Positions 16,266 to 26,310 are shown, counted from the first letter of the stretch. The stretch: 64,000 nucleotides of DNA from Acidisphaera sp. S103 (GCF_009765975.1 NZ_LMUJ01000108.1:128646-192645); one strand, 5' to 3'. The notes: generated by a model not told the origin, from the sequence alone. Numbers and translations: made by a program.

Positions 16266-16976
16266 TCAGCCCGTATCCGCCAACCACCGGCCGAACACCG
16301 TCTCGGCCTGCTGACGCAGACCTTCAGCCACCTTGGCGGTGTCACGCCGGAGCGCCGGTACCGACACCTTCGCGGCCGCCAATTCGACGGCATGCCCAAC
16401 ATACCATTCCTCCACCCAGCTCGGATCGGCCTCAAGGTGGAACTGCAGGCCAAGACCATATCTGCCATAGGCAAACGCCTGGTTTTCATAGTTCGCCGTC
16501 GATGCCAGCCGCACGGCGTTGTCCGGCAGATCGAACGTATCGCCATGCCAGTGCAGCACCGGACCGCCCGCCCCCAACGCCGCCAGACAGGATGCCTTGC
16601 CATCGGTCGTCAGTTCGATCGGCGCCCAACCAATCTCCTTGACCACGCCGGGAAACACCCGCGCCCCCAAGGCACGCGCCATCAACTGACTACCCAGGCA
16701 AATCCCCAGTGTCGGCCGATCCCGGCCCAGGCGCCGCTCCAAAACCCGTGTTTCCGCCTCCAGAAACGGATAGGCGACGCCATCGTAAGCACCGATCGGA
16801 CCGCCGAGAACCACTAAAAGATCGGCATCGGCGATGGAACGATGTGCCAAATCGTTAACCGACGCATCGCAATACGACACCGTCCAGCCCGCCCGATCCA
16901 GAATGGTCGACAACAACCCCAGATCCTCAAACGCCACGTGACGGATGGCAACGGCGGTACGTCGGGACGAAGACAT
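16266..16976 (-). CDS. class I glutamine amidotransferase-like protein (GMP synthase-type domain)
   Basis: 236 residues. LVVLGGPIGAYD, the nucleophile elbow GICLGSQLMARA (Cys about 93) and the catalytic His in GLQFHLEADP define the class I GATase triad. There is no synthetase domain, so it belongs to the stand-alone group that includes gamma-glutamyl-polyamine hydrolases and uncharacterised GMP-synthase-like amidotransferases. A possible role is cleavage of gamma-glutamyl compounds. It is convergent with the M24 gene and lies about 70 bases downstream of the decayed DipZ-like gene. Confidence 0.87.
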   Translation of the reverse strand: MSSSRRTAVAIRHVAFEDLGLLSTILDRAGWTVSYCDASVNDLAHRSIADADLLVVLGGPIGAYDGVAYPFLEAETRVLERRLGRDRPTLGICLGSQLMARALGARVFPGVVKEIGWAPIELTTDGKASCLAALGAGGPVLHWHGDTFDLPDNAVRLASTANYENQAFAYGRYGLGLQFHLEADPSWVEEWYVGHAVELAAAKVSVPALRRDTAKVAEGLRQQAETVFGRWLADTG

Positions 16977-17043
16977 CAGGCAACAACTCTCTCGTGGTCT
17001 TTGGTTGTTATAGCCGACAGGGAACAGCGATCACACCCGGCAC

Positions 17044-17514
17044 TCAGCCAAACGTAAATGCAAACGCCTGCACACCGGGGTCAAGGAACCGGATTTCGGA
17101 GATAAGGGATCGCCCGCAGACAGTTGATGCAGGAATACGTCCAAAAATCGACAAGCACGACCTTGCCCGTCAGCGGCGGCGAGTTCGGCCAGGTCGTCGC
17201 CCCATCCAAAGGCGGTATATCGTCCTCAACGGCAAGACGAGAGGCTTCGGGGCCGCCGTCATCACAGTGCCGCCCGACGGAACCGGGGCATCCGACATAG
17301 CCACAACCGGCTTATGCTGCCGCGCATCCGCTGCGGGATGAAGCCGCTCCAGCAGGCCTTGTTCCAGCGACGTCGTGCTGGCTGCCGACACCTGGGTGAG
17401 GAACCCGGTGTCGAGACCCAATCCGATCACGATGACAGCGGCGATAACCACGGTCCCAGGCCGCGGCGAACCCATTGGCCAACGCCCAGGGATCGTCGGG
17501 GCGAAGTCGTTCAT
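17044..17514 (-). pseudogene. remnant of a DipZ-like thioredoxin family protein (frameshift plus internal deletion)
   Basis: Three pieces of one protein lie in order in shifting minus-strand frames. (1) From ATG 17514: MNDFAPTIPGRW followed by a membrane anchor VVIAAVIVIGLGL. (2) From about 17260, in another frame: [18 protein letters not shown] then [19 protein letters not shown], which carries the thioredoxin CxxC. (3) In a third frame, ending at 17044: [17 protein letters not shown], the typical C-terminal tail. A DipZ-like protein is usually over 300 residues, so the central part has been deleted. The remnant lies 169 bases downstream of doxX. Piece identification is by eye. Confidence 0.72.
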
Positions 17515-17683
17515 GCGGTAAGGCATGTCGTGACCATGCAAATCGTCCATACCAATGACGGCGAATCGTCGCCCATCGCGAATTTCGACGTGTTTTTTGT
17601 GGGAATAGCGCGCTCTAAAAGCAAGTGAAAGAAATGTCACGATAGCTGCGCCATCAGAATGGATCTGCGATACGTTGCCGCCC

Positions 17684-18175
17684 TCAGTCTGATAGGCGGT
17701 TGACAAGAAACCGGTCCAACGCCAACGGACCCGATCCGCCCAGCACCAATGCCGCTAAACCCGCAAGATACAGAAGATCCGTCTCATACCCCGGTTGCCC
17801 GAAATGGGCACCGGCACCGTCGACGGACAACAGCTTGATCGAACTGAAGCCGTTGGGGATGTGAACGGAAAATATCGCCACTAGCAGAACGATGGCCATC
17901 GGTATGCTTGCAAGCGGAATAAAAAGGCCCAGGAGCACGGCAGCGCCACAGAATAACTCGACGAGGATCGTGGCCCACCCGAGGATAAAGGGTGCCGGGA
18001 CCTGTAAAACGTGAAGGATATTGATGAATGCATTAGGGCCATGCAGGATTTTTGCGTAGCCGTGCTCCATGAACCCATATCCCACGATAAGCCGCAGCGG
18101 GATCGCATAGGCCGCGTGCCAGTTCGCCGGAACAAGTTGACTGCAGCGATTTATGAAGTTTGTCATGGATGGCAT
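17684..18175 (-). CDS. DoxX family membrane protein
   Basis: 163 residues with four predicted membrane helices. LRLIVGYGFMEHGYAKI and GWATILVELFCGAAVLLGLF match the DoxX/SURF4-like pattern. DoxX-family proteins are small inner-membrane proteins linked to thiol or thiosulfate redox chemistry in several systems. The nearby decayed DipZ-like gene on the same strand suggests an ancestral thiol-redox pair. Start ATG 18175; ATG 18166 is an alternative. Divergent from a TetR-family regulator 120 bases away, its likely controller. Confidence 0.88.
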   Translation of the reverse strand: MPSMTNFINRCSQLVPANWHAAYAIPLRLIVGYGFMEHGYAKILHGPNAFINILHVLQVPAPFILGWATILVELFCGAAVLLGLFIPLASIPMAIVLLVAIFSVHIPNGFSSIKLLSVDGAGAHFGQPGYETDLLYLAGLAALVLGGSGPLALDRFLVNRLSD

Positions 18176-18295
18176 ACCATTCCGTTAAAACAATATTTGT
18201 GCCTAAGGCGCGTCGTGCCGGTGGCGGCCCATGCACAGCCTCTTGCCAACCGGCCCGATGTTTTATAGCGTCCGCTTCAATACAACGCAAACCGG

Positions 18296-18919
18296 ATGGA
18301 TCAGGATTTGGCCCGGCCTCGTGAATTTGATGAAGGCGTCGCCCTGGAAGCCGCGATGCAGCGGTTTTGGGCGGACGGCTATGCCTCCACGTCCGTGCGC
18401 GACCTTGGCGACGCCATGGGGCTTGGCCAGGCCAGCGTCTACAATGCTTTCGGCGACAAACGGACGCTGTTCACGCAATGCCTCGATCGGTACCTGGACG
18501 CCAATATGCGGTCTCGGATCGCCCGGGTCGAAAGCACATTGCCACCGCGTCAGGCCATCGAGGCCTTTCTGTCCGAAATCGTGGAACGCTCGATGGAAAG
18601 CCGCCTCGGTTGCCTCCTGGCCAATGCGGCGCTGGAAGTGGCACCGCACGATACGGACATCGCCGACGTGGTCGCCGAACGCATGGCTGAACTGGAGTCA
18701 TTCTTTCGCCGATGCGTGATCGCGGGTCGGAAGGACGGTAGCATATCGCCTGATGCCGACCCGGCTGATGCCGCGCAACTGTTCCTTACCACCGTGATGG
18801 GGCTGCGCGTTCTCGCCCGCGGTTATCCAAAACGGGCAGTGCTCGAAGGCGCCGTTCGCCAGGCACTCAGCGTGCTCGGCAAGCCCAGACGCAAACCAAA
18901 TCCATCCACCCGCACATAA
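18296..18919 (+). CDS. TetR/AcrR family transcriptional regulator
   Basis: 207 residues. The N-terminal DNA-binding domain (about 10-60) reads FDEGVALEAAMQRFWADGY, TSVRDLGDAMGLGQASVYN and AFGDKRTLF, a classic TetR helix-turn-helix. The C-terminal ligand/dimer domain resembles the TetR_C group found in regulators of NAD(P)-linked or detoxification genes. It probably represses divergent doxX and the downstream glutathione transferase gene, 15 bases away. Start at ATG 18296 keeps the complete N-terminal helix; no strong ribosome site is visible. Confidence 0.9.
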   Translation: MDQDLARPREFDEGVALEAAMQRFWADGYASTSVRDLGDAMGLGQASVYNAFGDKRTLFTQCLDRYLDANMRSRIARVESTLPPRQAIEAFLSEIVERSMESRLGCLLANAALEVAPHDTDIADVVAERMAELESFFRRCVIAGRKDGSISPDADPADAAQLFLTTVMGLRVLARGYPKRAVLEGAVRQALSVLGKPRRKPNPSTRT

Positions 18920-18934
18920 CGGAGAAAAACCAAG

Positions 18935-19639
18935 ATGATCCGCTTCTATTTCCATCCGACGCCAAACCCGGCAAAGATTTCGCTGTTTCTCGAGGAAGCC
19001 GGCCTGCCCTATGAGGTGATACCGATCGACACCAGCAAGGGTCAGCAGCACGACGCCGCCTTCAGGAAAATCAATCCGAACGGCAAGGTGCCGGCGATCG
19101 TCGACACGGAAGGCCCCGGCGGCAAGGAAGCGCGCGTGTTCGATTCCAGCGCGATCCTGCTCTATCTGGCCGATAAGACCGGGAAATTCCTTGGCGCGCC
19201 GGAAGACCGGCCGGAACTGCTGTCCTGGCTGTTCTTCATCGCATCCGGACTTGGCCCTTTCTCAGGCCAGGCGGTGCATTTCCAGTTCGCCGCACCCCAG
19301 GGCCTGGACTACGCGCGCAACCGCTACCGGCGGGAAGCAGAGCGGCACTACCAAGTAGTGGAAGACCATCTTTCCGGCCGCAAATTCCTCGTGGGCAACA
19401 GCTACACGATCGCCGACATGTCGCTGTGGGGCTGGATCGACCGTGCCTCTCGGGTCCTGAAGGGCGATGACGATCCGCTCGCCGCATATCCCAACATCAA
19501 GACGTGGTTCGACGCGGTCGAGGCACGCCCGGCGGTTGCCCGCGCACGCGCCGTCGGCACGGACCACGCTTTCAAACAGGAACGGGACGAAGAGGCGATG
19601 CGGGCGTTGTTCCCATCAAACTATCCCGCCGTCGCCTGA
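18935..19639 (+). CDS. glutathione S-transferase family protein
   Basis: 234 residues. The N-terminal thioredoxin-like domain (about 1-85) has FYFHPTPNPAKISLFLEEA, the cis-proline motif NGKVPAIVD and FDSSAILLYLADKTG for glutathione binding; the all-helical C-terminal domain ends with YTIADMSLWGWIDRA. It resembles the YghU/YfcG-like GSTs involved in disulfide-bond reduction and peroxide defence. GGAGAAAAACC precedes the ATG. It forms a probable two-gene unit with the TetR regulator. Confidence 0.92.
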   Translation: MIRFYFHPTPNPAKISLFLEEAGLPYEVIPIDTSKGQQHDAAFRKINPNGKVPAIVDTEGPGGKEARVFDSSAILLYLADKTGKFLGAPEDRPELLSWLFFIASGLGPFSGQAVHFQFAAPQGLDYARNRYRREAERHYQVVEDHLSGRKFLVGNSYTIADMSLWGWIDRASRVLKGDDDPLAAYPNIKTWFDAVEARPAVARARAVGTDHAFKQERDEEAMRALFPSNYPAVA

Positions 19640-19707
19640 CGGGTCGCCACCAACCCTGTCGATCGGCGCGCCGGCAAATCGTTGCCAGGGTGCCGATCGG
19701 CTCCGGG

Positions 19708-21189
19708 CTACCGCATGATAAAGGGATTCGCCGGCACGTCCTTGGTGGTGGAGATCCAAACGCTCTTCGTTTCCAAATATTCGCGGATCGCCTCGACCCC
19801 ACTCTCGCGTCCAAGTCCCGACCGCTTCATGCCACCAAACGGCATCATATAGCTGACCGCCCGGTAGGTATTGACCCACACGGTCCCGGCCTTCAACGCG
19901 GACGACATCCGAAGCGCCCTGCCGATATCCGTCGTCCAGACACCCGCGGCCAGGCCGTACAGCGTATCGTTCGCAAGCCTGACGGCCTCAGCCTCATCCT
20001 CAAACCCGAGGATCGACAGCACGGGTCCGAAAACCTCCTCGCGGGCAATACGCATCCCAGGCGTTACATCGACGAATATCGTTGGCTCAACGAACTGACC
20101 ACCCGGAAGGTCCGGCGACGTGGCCGGTCCTCCACCCAGGATGCAGCGCGCGCCTTCTGCCTTCGCGATCTCGATGTATTCAAGGATTTTCCGGTACTGC
20201 GGCGCCGTGGTTACCGGTCCGATATTGGTGTCAGGCAACATCGGGTCGCCTTTGCGTGCGCTGCGTCCAAGTTCGGCAAGACGCTGGCTGAACGCTTCCC
20301 TGATCGAGTTCTGCACAAGCACACGGGAACCGGCAATGCAGGTTTGGCCAGTGGCCGCGAAGATCCCGGAAATCACCCCGGCCAGCGCGGCGTCGATGTC
20401 GCAGTCGTCAAACACGATATTCGGGGACTTGCCGCCGAGCTCAAGCGACACGCGCTTCAGGCTCTGCGCCGCCTGGGCGTAGATGCGGGCGCCTGTCGTG
20501 TCCGATCCGGTAAATGTGATCTTCGCCACGTCGCGGTGATCGACCAACGCTGACCCCGCCTCCGGTCCATAGCCGCTCACGACATTGAACACGCCGTCGG
20601 GGAAGCCCGCCTCCTTGGTGAGCGCGGCAAATTCCAGCGTCGAGGCGGACGCGAATTCAGACGGCTTCACCACCACGCTGCAACCGGCCGCGATCGCCGG
20701 TGCGCACTTCCACGCGACGAATATCAACGGCGAATTCCAGGCGGTCAACGCCCCCACCACGCCCACCGGTTCATGCCGGGTGAAGGCGAACATCTCGGGC
20801 TTGTCGATCGGCATCACGGCGCCCTCGACCTTGTCGGCCAGGCCCCCGAAATACCGCCACCACTCCGGATGATAGCGAAGCTGCCCAAGCATCTCCGCCA
20901 TCAGCTTGCCATTGTCACGCACCTCGACCTCGGCAAGACGTTCCGCGTTCGCGGCCACCAGGTCGGCAAGGCGCAGCATCAGCTTGCCCCGTGCGGATGC
21001 GTTCATCGTCGCCCATGGACCTTCCCGCATGGCACGCGACGCGGCCGCCACCGCACGGTCGACGTCATCGGCGCACCCTTGGGGAATACGCGCCCAGACC
21101 TCCCCCGTGTAGGGATTGAAGCTGTCGATCCACTTGCCCTTAAGCGGTTCGACATAGGCGCCATCAATAAAATGGCCGTAGGTCTTCAT
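19708..21189 (-). CDS. aldehyde dehydrogenase family protein
   Basis: 493 residues. TAWNSPLIFVAWK, FTGSDTTGARIYAQA, the general base Glu in LELGGKSPN, nucleophile Cys in TGQTCIAGSR and EEVFGPVLS are all in place, so it should be active with NAD(P). AGGAGGATATC precedes the ATG at 21189. It is the third gene of a minus-strand series (D-aminoacylase-like, aldo/keto reductase, ALDH; gaps of 73 and 63 bases), which suggests oxidation of an aldehyde released further up the pathway. Exact substrate unknown. Confidence 0.92.
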   Translation of the reverse strand: MKTYGHFIDGAYVEPLKGKWIDSFNPYTGEVWARIPQGCADDVDRAVAAASRAMREGPWATMNASARGKLMLRLADLVAANAERLAEVEVRDNGKLMAEMLGQLRYHPEWWRYFGGLADKVEGAVMPIDKPEMFAFTRHEPVGVVGALTAWNSPLIFVAWKCAPAIAAGCSVVVKPSEFASASTLEFAALTKEAGFPDGVFNVVSGYGPEAGSALVDHRDVAKITFTGSDTTGARIYAQAAQSLKRVSLELGGKSPNIVFDDCDIDAALAGVISGIFAATGQTCIAGSRVLVQNSIREAFSQRLAELGRSARKGDPMLPDTNIGPVTTAPQYRKILEYIEIAKAEGARCILGGGPATSPDLPGGQFVEPTIFVDVTPGMRIAREEVFGPVLSILGFEDEAEAVRLANDTLYGLAAGVWTTDIGRALRMSSALKAGTVWVNTYRAVSYMMPFGGMKRSGLGRESGVEAIREYLETKSVWISTTKDVPANPFIMR

Positions 21190-21252
21190 GATATCCTCCT
21201 GCCCGAAAAATCTAAGGCATCAGGCGGCGATACGGCGTTATCCGATCGTATC

Positions 21253-22206
21253 CTATGCAGCCTTGCTCGCTGCTTCGATCTTCTGAATCGACTCCGCATC
21301 CAGCTCGATCTCCGCCGCTTCGACCAATTCCGCGACCTGCTCCAACGTCGTAGCACTCGCGATCGGTGCCGTAACGCTCGGTCGAGCGATCAGCCACGCC
21401 AGCGCGATCTGCCCCGGCTTCGCCTCGTATCGTGCCGCCACCTCATCCAGTGCCCTCAACACACCGAAGCCATGGTCGTTCAGGTATTTCGCCACACCCG
21501 GCCCTCTGGCCCGCCCTTCCGTATCCGCTCGAGAACGATATTTACCCGTCAGGAATCCACTCGCCAGCGAGTAAAACCCGATCACGCCCACGTTCTCCGC
21601 CAGGCACAAATCTTCCAGCGCGCCCTCGAAACCGGTGCGCTCCACCAGGCTGTATTGCGGCTGCAGGCTCTGGTAACGCGGCAACCCCTTGTCGGTACTG
21701 ATCTTCAACGACTCAGCCAGCCGGTCAGCCGAGAAATTCGACGCCCCGATCTCCCGCACCTTGCCCTGCTTGATCAGGTCGGCATAAGACGACAACGTTT
21801 CCTCGATCGGGGTTTCCGGATCGTCGCGGTGCGATTGGTACAGATCGATATAATCAGTCTGCAACCGGCGCAGCGAATCCGCCACCGCCGTCTGCATATA
21901 GGCCCGGGATAGTCCCTTTTTCCCCGGCACCATCTCGATTCCCAGCTTGGTCGCCAGCACGATTTTGTCGCGATTACCTCGGGCCTTCATCCACTTGCCG
22001 ATGATCGTTTCCGATTCGCCGCCGCTGTTGCCCTTGGCCCAGCGCGCATAGACGTCGGCCGTGTCCAGGAAGTTGAACCCGGCATCCAGCCACGCATCCA
22101 GCAGGGCGAAGGACGCTTTCTCATCAGCGGTCCAACCGAACACGTTACACCCGAAAGTGATCGGCGGGACGTTCAGTGATGACTGACCCAATCTGCGCTT
22201 TTCCAT
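21253..22206 (-). CDS. aldo/keto reductase
   Basis: 317 residues forming a TIM barrel. The catalytic tetrad is visible: Asp and Tyr in FLDTADVYARW, Lys in LATKLGIE and His in YQSHRDDPETP. The NADPH-binding C-terminus has FYSLASGFLTGKYR and IASATTLEQV. The pattern matches the YhdN/AKR11-like group of general carbonyl reductases. GGGGACGGA lies upstream of the ATG. It lies between the D-aminoacylase-like and aldehyde dehydrogenase genes on the same strand. Confidence 0.92.
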   Translation of the reverse strand: MEKRRLGQSSLNVPPITFGCNVFGWTADEKASFALLDAWLDAGFNFLDTADVYARWAKGNSGGESETIIGKWMKARGNRDKIVLATKLGIEMVPGKKGLSRAYMQTAVADSLRRLQTDYIDLYQSHRDDPETPIEETLSSYADLIKQGKVREIGASNFSADRLAESLKISTDKGLPRYQSLQPQYSLVERTGFEGALEDLCLAENVGVIGFYSLASGFLTGKYRSRADTEGRARGPGVAKYLNDHGFGVLRALDEVAARYEAKPGQIALAWLIARPSVTAPIASATTLEQVAELVEAAEIELDAESIQKIEAASKAA

Positions 22207-22279
22207 ATTCCGTCCCCTGCTTTACGCAACGGAACGGGCGGCACCGGCAGCACCGCCCATCCCATCGATCGACTTTAAC

Positions 22280-23998
22280 CTATCGCCCGGACGCGCGTAC
22301 CAGCCGCCCCGGCGTCGCGCCGGTATAGACGCCGTTCTCGAATGTCGAAAGTCCCGACACGAATGTGTTCCGATACCCATCTACCCGCTGCACCAGCCGC
22401 CGCCCATTCATCGGCAGATCGTAACGGACTTCCGGAATGTGCAGGCGCAGCGCTTCATAGTCGATCACGTTGACATCCGCCTTCTTCCCAACCGCCAGCC
22501 GGCCGCGATCGTGGAAGCCGAAGAAATCCGCCGTCTCGCTGGTCTGCCGTTTCACCATCAGCTCCAGCGGCAACTTCGGCCCGCGGGAGCGATCCCGAGC
22601 CCAGTGGATCAGCATCCAGCTTGGCACGCTGGCATCGACGATGGAGGAACAATGTGCCCCGCCATCCGACAGCCCAAGGATCGTAGCGTCATCCGTCAGC
22701 ATCGAATGGATGACATCCAGATTGTCCTCGTTGTAGCCGACGATCGGGAAGAACAGGAACCGTTCCGCCCCGCCCGCGAGGTAGTCATATGCGACCTCAT
22801 CCGGCGTATGGTTCGACCGCGCCGCCATCGCCGCGATGCTGTCCTTTTCCTCGGGCTCGTAATTCGGCGGATTGCCCATCGGGAACATGCGGTTCCAGCG
22901 GGTAACGATATGCTGGCGGAACTGCGATAACCGGTTCAACAGCGCCTGCGACGGCGCCTCCGACAAGATCTGTGCCCGCAGCACCGGATCCTGCATCCGC
23001 CTGATCCGCTCCGCCACCGGCAATTTCAGCAAGGCCTGATAGCTGGGCCGGATGGAAAACGGGTTCAGTGCGGTATCGATCCCAAGCATCACCCCGACCG
23101 GCCGGCCGGCGATCTGCGCGGTGACCATCGCGCCCTCGGAACGGGCCTTATGCACCCCATCCATCAGCCGCCGCCACCGCACCAGATCGGTAGGCCGGTC
23201 GGTCAGCAGGAACCACACCGGGCGGCCGGTATCCTGCCCCAGCTTGGTCATCCATTTCAGTTCCTCGGCTTCGTTGTCGAAGTCGCTGTTCACGCCGAAC
23301 GCGCCATAGTTCAACCCCTTGAAGGCCGAACCGATCCCCAGCAGTTCCTCAACTTCCGAATAGCGCCCCGGCACCATGTCGCCGCTGGGGGTCTTGTGCG
23401 AATTGGTGCGCGACGTCGTGAAACCGAACGCGCCCGCTTGTAGTCCGGCCCGGACCGCATCGCGCATCGCCGTGATATCATCCGCCGTCGCCGCCTCACG
23501 ATTGATCGCTCGTTCGCCCATCACATAGACGCGCAACGGATGATGCGGGATCTGCGCGGCGATATCGATCGCTCGCGGCATCTGGTCCAGCGCATCAAGG
23601 TATTGCGGGAACGTCTCCCAGTTCCATTTCAGACCATCGGCCAGCGTGATGCCGGGAATTTCCTCGATCGATTCCATCATGCCGATCAGGGCGGAATGGT
23701 CCTCGTTCCGCACCGGCGCAAAACCGACACCGCAATTGCCAAACAGGATCGTCGTGACGCCATGCCAGGACGACGGCGCCAATTCCGAATCCCAGGTCGC
23801 CTGGCCGTCATAATGCGTATGAACATCGACCCAGCCGGGCGTAACCAGCAGGCCAGCGGCGTCGATTTCCCGCTTACCCGGTCCAGCCTTGCCACCAACC
23901 TGGGCGATCTTTCCGCCATCCAGCGCGACATCGCCCGTGTAGGCTGCTTTCCCGGTCCCATCGACGATGGTGCCGCCTCGGATCACCGTTTCATGCAT
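22280..23998 (-). CDS. N-acyl-D-amino-acid deacylase / D-aminoacylase family amidohydrolase
   Basis: 572 residues. The amidohydrolase fold is shown by the metal site WVDVHTHYDGQATWD (HxH), NCGVGFAPV with the cysteine/acid metal ligand of the D-aminoacylase group, the His-bearing central strands and LSDGGAHCS with the final Asp. The family removes acyl groups from N-acyl-D-amino acids, though many long members act on other amides. GGGAGTG precedes the ATG. First gene of the series with aldo/keto reductase and ALDH; divergent from a haem-binding GlcG-like gene. Confidence 0.9.
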   Translation of the reverse strand: MHETVIRGGTIVDGTGKAAYTGDVALDGGKIAQVGGKAGPGKREIDAAGLLVTPGWVDVHTHYDGQATWDSELAPSSWHGVTTILFGNCGVGFAPVRNEDHSALIGMMESIEEIPGITLADGLKWNWETFPQYLDALDQMPRAIDIAAQIPHHPLRVYVMGERAINREAATADDITAMRDAVRAGLQAGAFGFTTSRTNSHKTPSGDMVPGRYSEVEELLGIGSAFKGLNYGAFGVNSDFDNEAEELKWMTKLGQDTGRPVWFLLTDRPTDLVRWRRLMDGVHKARSEGAMVTAQIAGRPVGVMLGIDTALNPFSIRPSYQALLKLPVAERIRRMQDPVLRAQILSEAPSQALLNRLSQFRQHIVTRWNRMFPMGNPPNYEPEEKDSIAAMAARSNHTPDEVAYDYLAGGAERFLFFPIVGYNEDNLDVIHSMLTDDATILGLSDGGAHCSSIVDASVPSWMLIHWARDRSRGPKLPLELMVKRQTSETADFFGFHDRGRLAVGKKADVNVIDYEALRLHIPEVRYDLPMNGRRLVQRVDGYRNTFVSGLSTFENGVYTGATPGRLVRASGR

Positions 23999-24161
23999 GG
24001 TTCACTCCCGATTTTGCTCTTCCAGGTTAATATGGGAGACCGCCGCGGCCCACTGGTCAAGGTTTCGGCGCCAAACGGGGTGTATTGCCGGGGAACCGTT
24101 TCGGACGTACGACGCCGTCACCGTCATCGAAACGGACGAAACAAACGGGAGGCTTCCACCA

Positions 24162-24683
24162 ATGCGTATCGCCGCCGCAATCATCGCCACGACACTTCTC
24201 GCCGTGCCTTTGGCCCATGCCCAGGCCCCCGCGCCTGCCGCGGTGCCGGAGGTCATGCCGTTCGACATTCCATACGGCACGCCGATCAACCTGGACACGG
24301 CGCAGAAAGCGATCGCAGCGGCGCAGGCCGAAGCCAAGAAGCACAACTGGAAAATGGCGATCGCCATTCTCGATCCGGCCGGCAACATGGTCGCCGAGGC
24401 CACGATGGACGGCACCCAGTATGCGTCGATCGCCATCGCCCAGGGCAAGGCGCGCACCGCCGCGCTGTTCCGCCGGCCCTCCGGCGTGTTCCAGACCGCG
24501 GTTAACGGCGGCGGGGCGAACGGCCTCAGCCTGCTGGCGCTCAGCGGCGGCGTCGCCAGCGAGGGCGGATTCCCGATCGTTGTGGACGGCAAGCTCGTGG
24601 GCGCGATCGGTTGCAGCGGCGGGATCTTCACCCAAGACGCCGCGACCTGCAAAGGCGGGCTTGCGGAACTCGGGGTGAAATAG
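24162..24683 (+). CDS. GlcG/HbpS family (DUF336) secreted protein
   Basis: 173 residues from the ATG at 24162, placed by GGGAGG 9 bases upstream. An N-terminal Sec signal (residues 1-20, IIATTLLAVPLAHAQ) is followed by the GlcG/HbpS fold: DTAQKAIAAAQAEAKKHNW, AILDPAGNMVAEATMDG and SEGGFPIVVDGKLVGAIGCSG. HbpS-type members bind haem or cobalamin; others accompany glycolate or diol metabolism. The export signal indicates a periplasmic location. Divergent from the D-aminoacylase-like gene (163-base gap). Confidence 0.9.
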   Translation: MRIAAAIIATTLLAVPLAHAQAPAPAAVPEVMPFDIPYGTPINLDTAQKAIAAAQAEAKKHNWKMAIAILDPAGNMVAEATMDGTQYASIAIAQGKARTAALFRRPSGVFQTAVNGGGANGLSLLALSGGVASEGGFPIVVDGKLVGAIGCSGGIFTQDAATCKGGLAELGVK

Positions 24684-24758
24684 TCAGCCCGCTTGTCCGC
24701 CGCAACCTTGGGCGCTACGCAACACTTTAAGGTATCAGGCAGACGATAGGGACAGACC

Positions 24759-26291
24759 ATGACGATCCGACCGGTGATGCTGATGATCCTCGACGGCTTC
24801 GGCTGGCGTGAGGATAGCGCTGACAACGCCGTCCGCCAGGCGAAAACGCCGACCTTCACCGGTCTGTGGGAATCCGGCCCGCACGCCTTCCTGCGCACCT
24901 CCGGCCGCGATGTCGGATTGCCTGACGGCCAGATGGGCAACTCCGAGGTCGGCCACCTGAACATCGGCGCCGGCCGGGTCGTGAAACAAGAACTGGTGCG
25001 CATCGGCGATGCGGTGGGCGACGGCAGCATCGCCAAGGCGCCGGCATTCATCGCGCTGACCGAGGCGCTGAAGAAGACCGGCGGCACCTGCCACCTGATC
25101 GGCCTGGTGTCGCCCGGCGGCGTGCATTCGCACCAAGACCACGGCGCCGCGCTTGCTGGATATCTGCACAAGGCCGGGTGTAAGACCGTGGTCCACGCCA
25201 TCACCGACGGGCGCGACACGCCGCCACAATCCGCCGATGAGGACCTGAAACGCCTGCAAGCCGCGCTGCCGAAAGACGTGCCCATCGCCACCGTCATCGG
25301 CCGCTACTTCGCCATGGACCGCGACAAGCGCTGGGACCGGGTGTCCCAGGCCTACGCCGCCATAGCCGACGCCAAGGGTGTCCATGCCGCATCCCCCGAA
25401 GCGGCCATTCAGGCCGCCTATGCCGCCGGGAAATTCGACGAATTCGTGCCGGCCTCAGTCATCGGCGACTACGCCGGGATGAAGGACGGCGACGCCATCC
25501 TGTGCTTCAATTTCCGAGCCGACCGGGTGCGGGAAATCCTGGCCGCCCTGCTGGATCCGGCGTTCGACGGCTTCCCCCGCAAGCATGTGCGGAAATTGAC
25601 CGCCGCCGTCGGCATGACCCGCTATTCCGACGCACTGGCACCATTCCTCGGCGTACTGTTCGCCCCGGATCATCTGTCCAACATCCTGGGTGAGGTCGTC
25701 GCCAACGCCGGCAAAGCCCAACTCCGCATGGCGGAAACCGAAAAATTCCCCCACGTCACCTACTTCCTGAATGGCGGCCGGGAAACTCTCTACGACGGCG
25801 AGGACCGCATCATGGTCCCCTCCCCCAAGGTCGCCACCTACGATCTGCAACCGGAAATGTCCGCCCCCGAACTGACCGACAAGGCGGTTGAGGCGATCGA
25901 CAGCAAGAAATACGACCTGATCGTGCTGAATTTCGCCAATCCCGACATGGTCGGCCACACCGGCGTCCTGTCCGCCGCGATCAAGGCGGTGGAAACCGTG
26001 GACACCGGCCTCGGCCGCATCGCCGACGCGGTCAAACGCCAGGGCGGCGCGCTGCTGGTCACCGCCGACCATGGCAATTGCGAGCTGATGAAAGACCCCG
26101 AAACCGGCGGTCCACACACCGCCCACACCACCAACCTGGTCCCGGTCGTGCTGATGGGCGGCGGTGCGACTGCGATCCATGATGGTCGCCTCGCCGATCT
26201 GGCCCCGACGCTGCTGGCCCTGATGGGCCTGCCCCAGCCAAAAGAAATGACGGGACATTCCATCATCGGCAACGCCGGTACCACAAAGTAA
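24759..26291 (+). CDS. gpmI: 2,3-bisphosphoglycerate-independent phosphoglycerate mutase
   Basis: 510 residues, the standard length. [13 protein letters not shown] carries the first metal ligands, and [19 protein letters not shown] the active-site serine that forms the phosphoenzyme. [23 protein letters not shown] and [21 protein letters not shown] complete the alkaline-phosphatase-like core. It interconverts 3- and 2-phosphoglycerate in glycolysis using Mn2+ and needs no bisphosphoglycerate. AGGGA precedes the ATG. Followed after 19 bases by a DUF1348 gene. Confidence 0.97.
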   Translation: MTIRPVMLMILDGFGWREDSADNAVRQAKTPTFTGLWESGPHAFLRTSGRDVGLPDGQMGNSEVGHLNIGAGRVVKQELVRIGDAVGDGSIAKAPAFIALTEALKKTGGTCHLIGLVSPGGVHSHQDHGAALAGYLHKAGCKTVVHAITDGRDTPPQSADEDLKRLQAALPKDVPIATVIGRYFAMDRDKRWDRVSQAYAAIADAKGVHAASPEAAIQAAYAAGKFDEFVPASVIGDYAGMKDGDAILCFNFRADRVREILAALLDPAFDGFPRKHVRKLTAAVGMTRYSDALAPFLGVLFAPDHLSNILGEVVANAGKAQLRMAETEKFPHVTYFLNGGRETLYDGEDRIMVPSPKVATYDLQPEMSAPELTDKAVEAIDSKKYDLIVLNFANPDMVGHTGVLSAAIKAVETVDTGLGRIADAVKRQGGALLVTADHGNCELMKDPETGGPHTAHTTNLVPVVLMGGGATAIHDGRLADLAPTLLALMGLPQPKEMTGHSIIGNAGTTK

Positions 26292-26310
26292 CGTCAGGCA
26301 GGAGCCACCG

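Noticed and set aside
17515-17706. 64-residue N-terminal extension of the DipZ-like remnant
   Set aside because: Different base composition, no similarity to the family and overlap with the doxX end; treated as non-coding.
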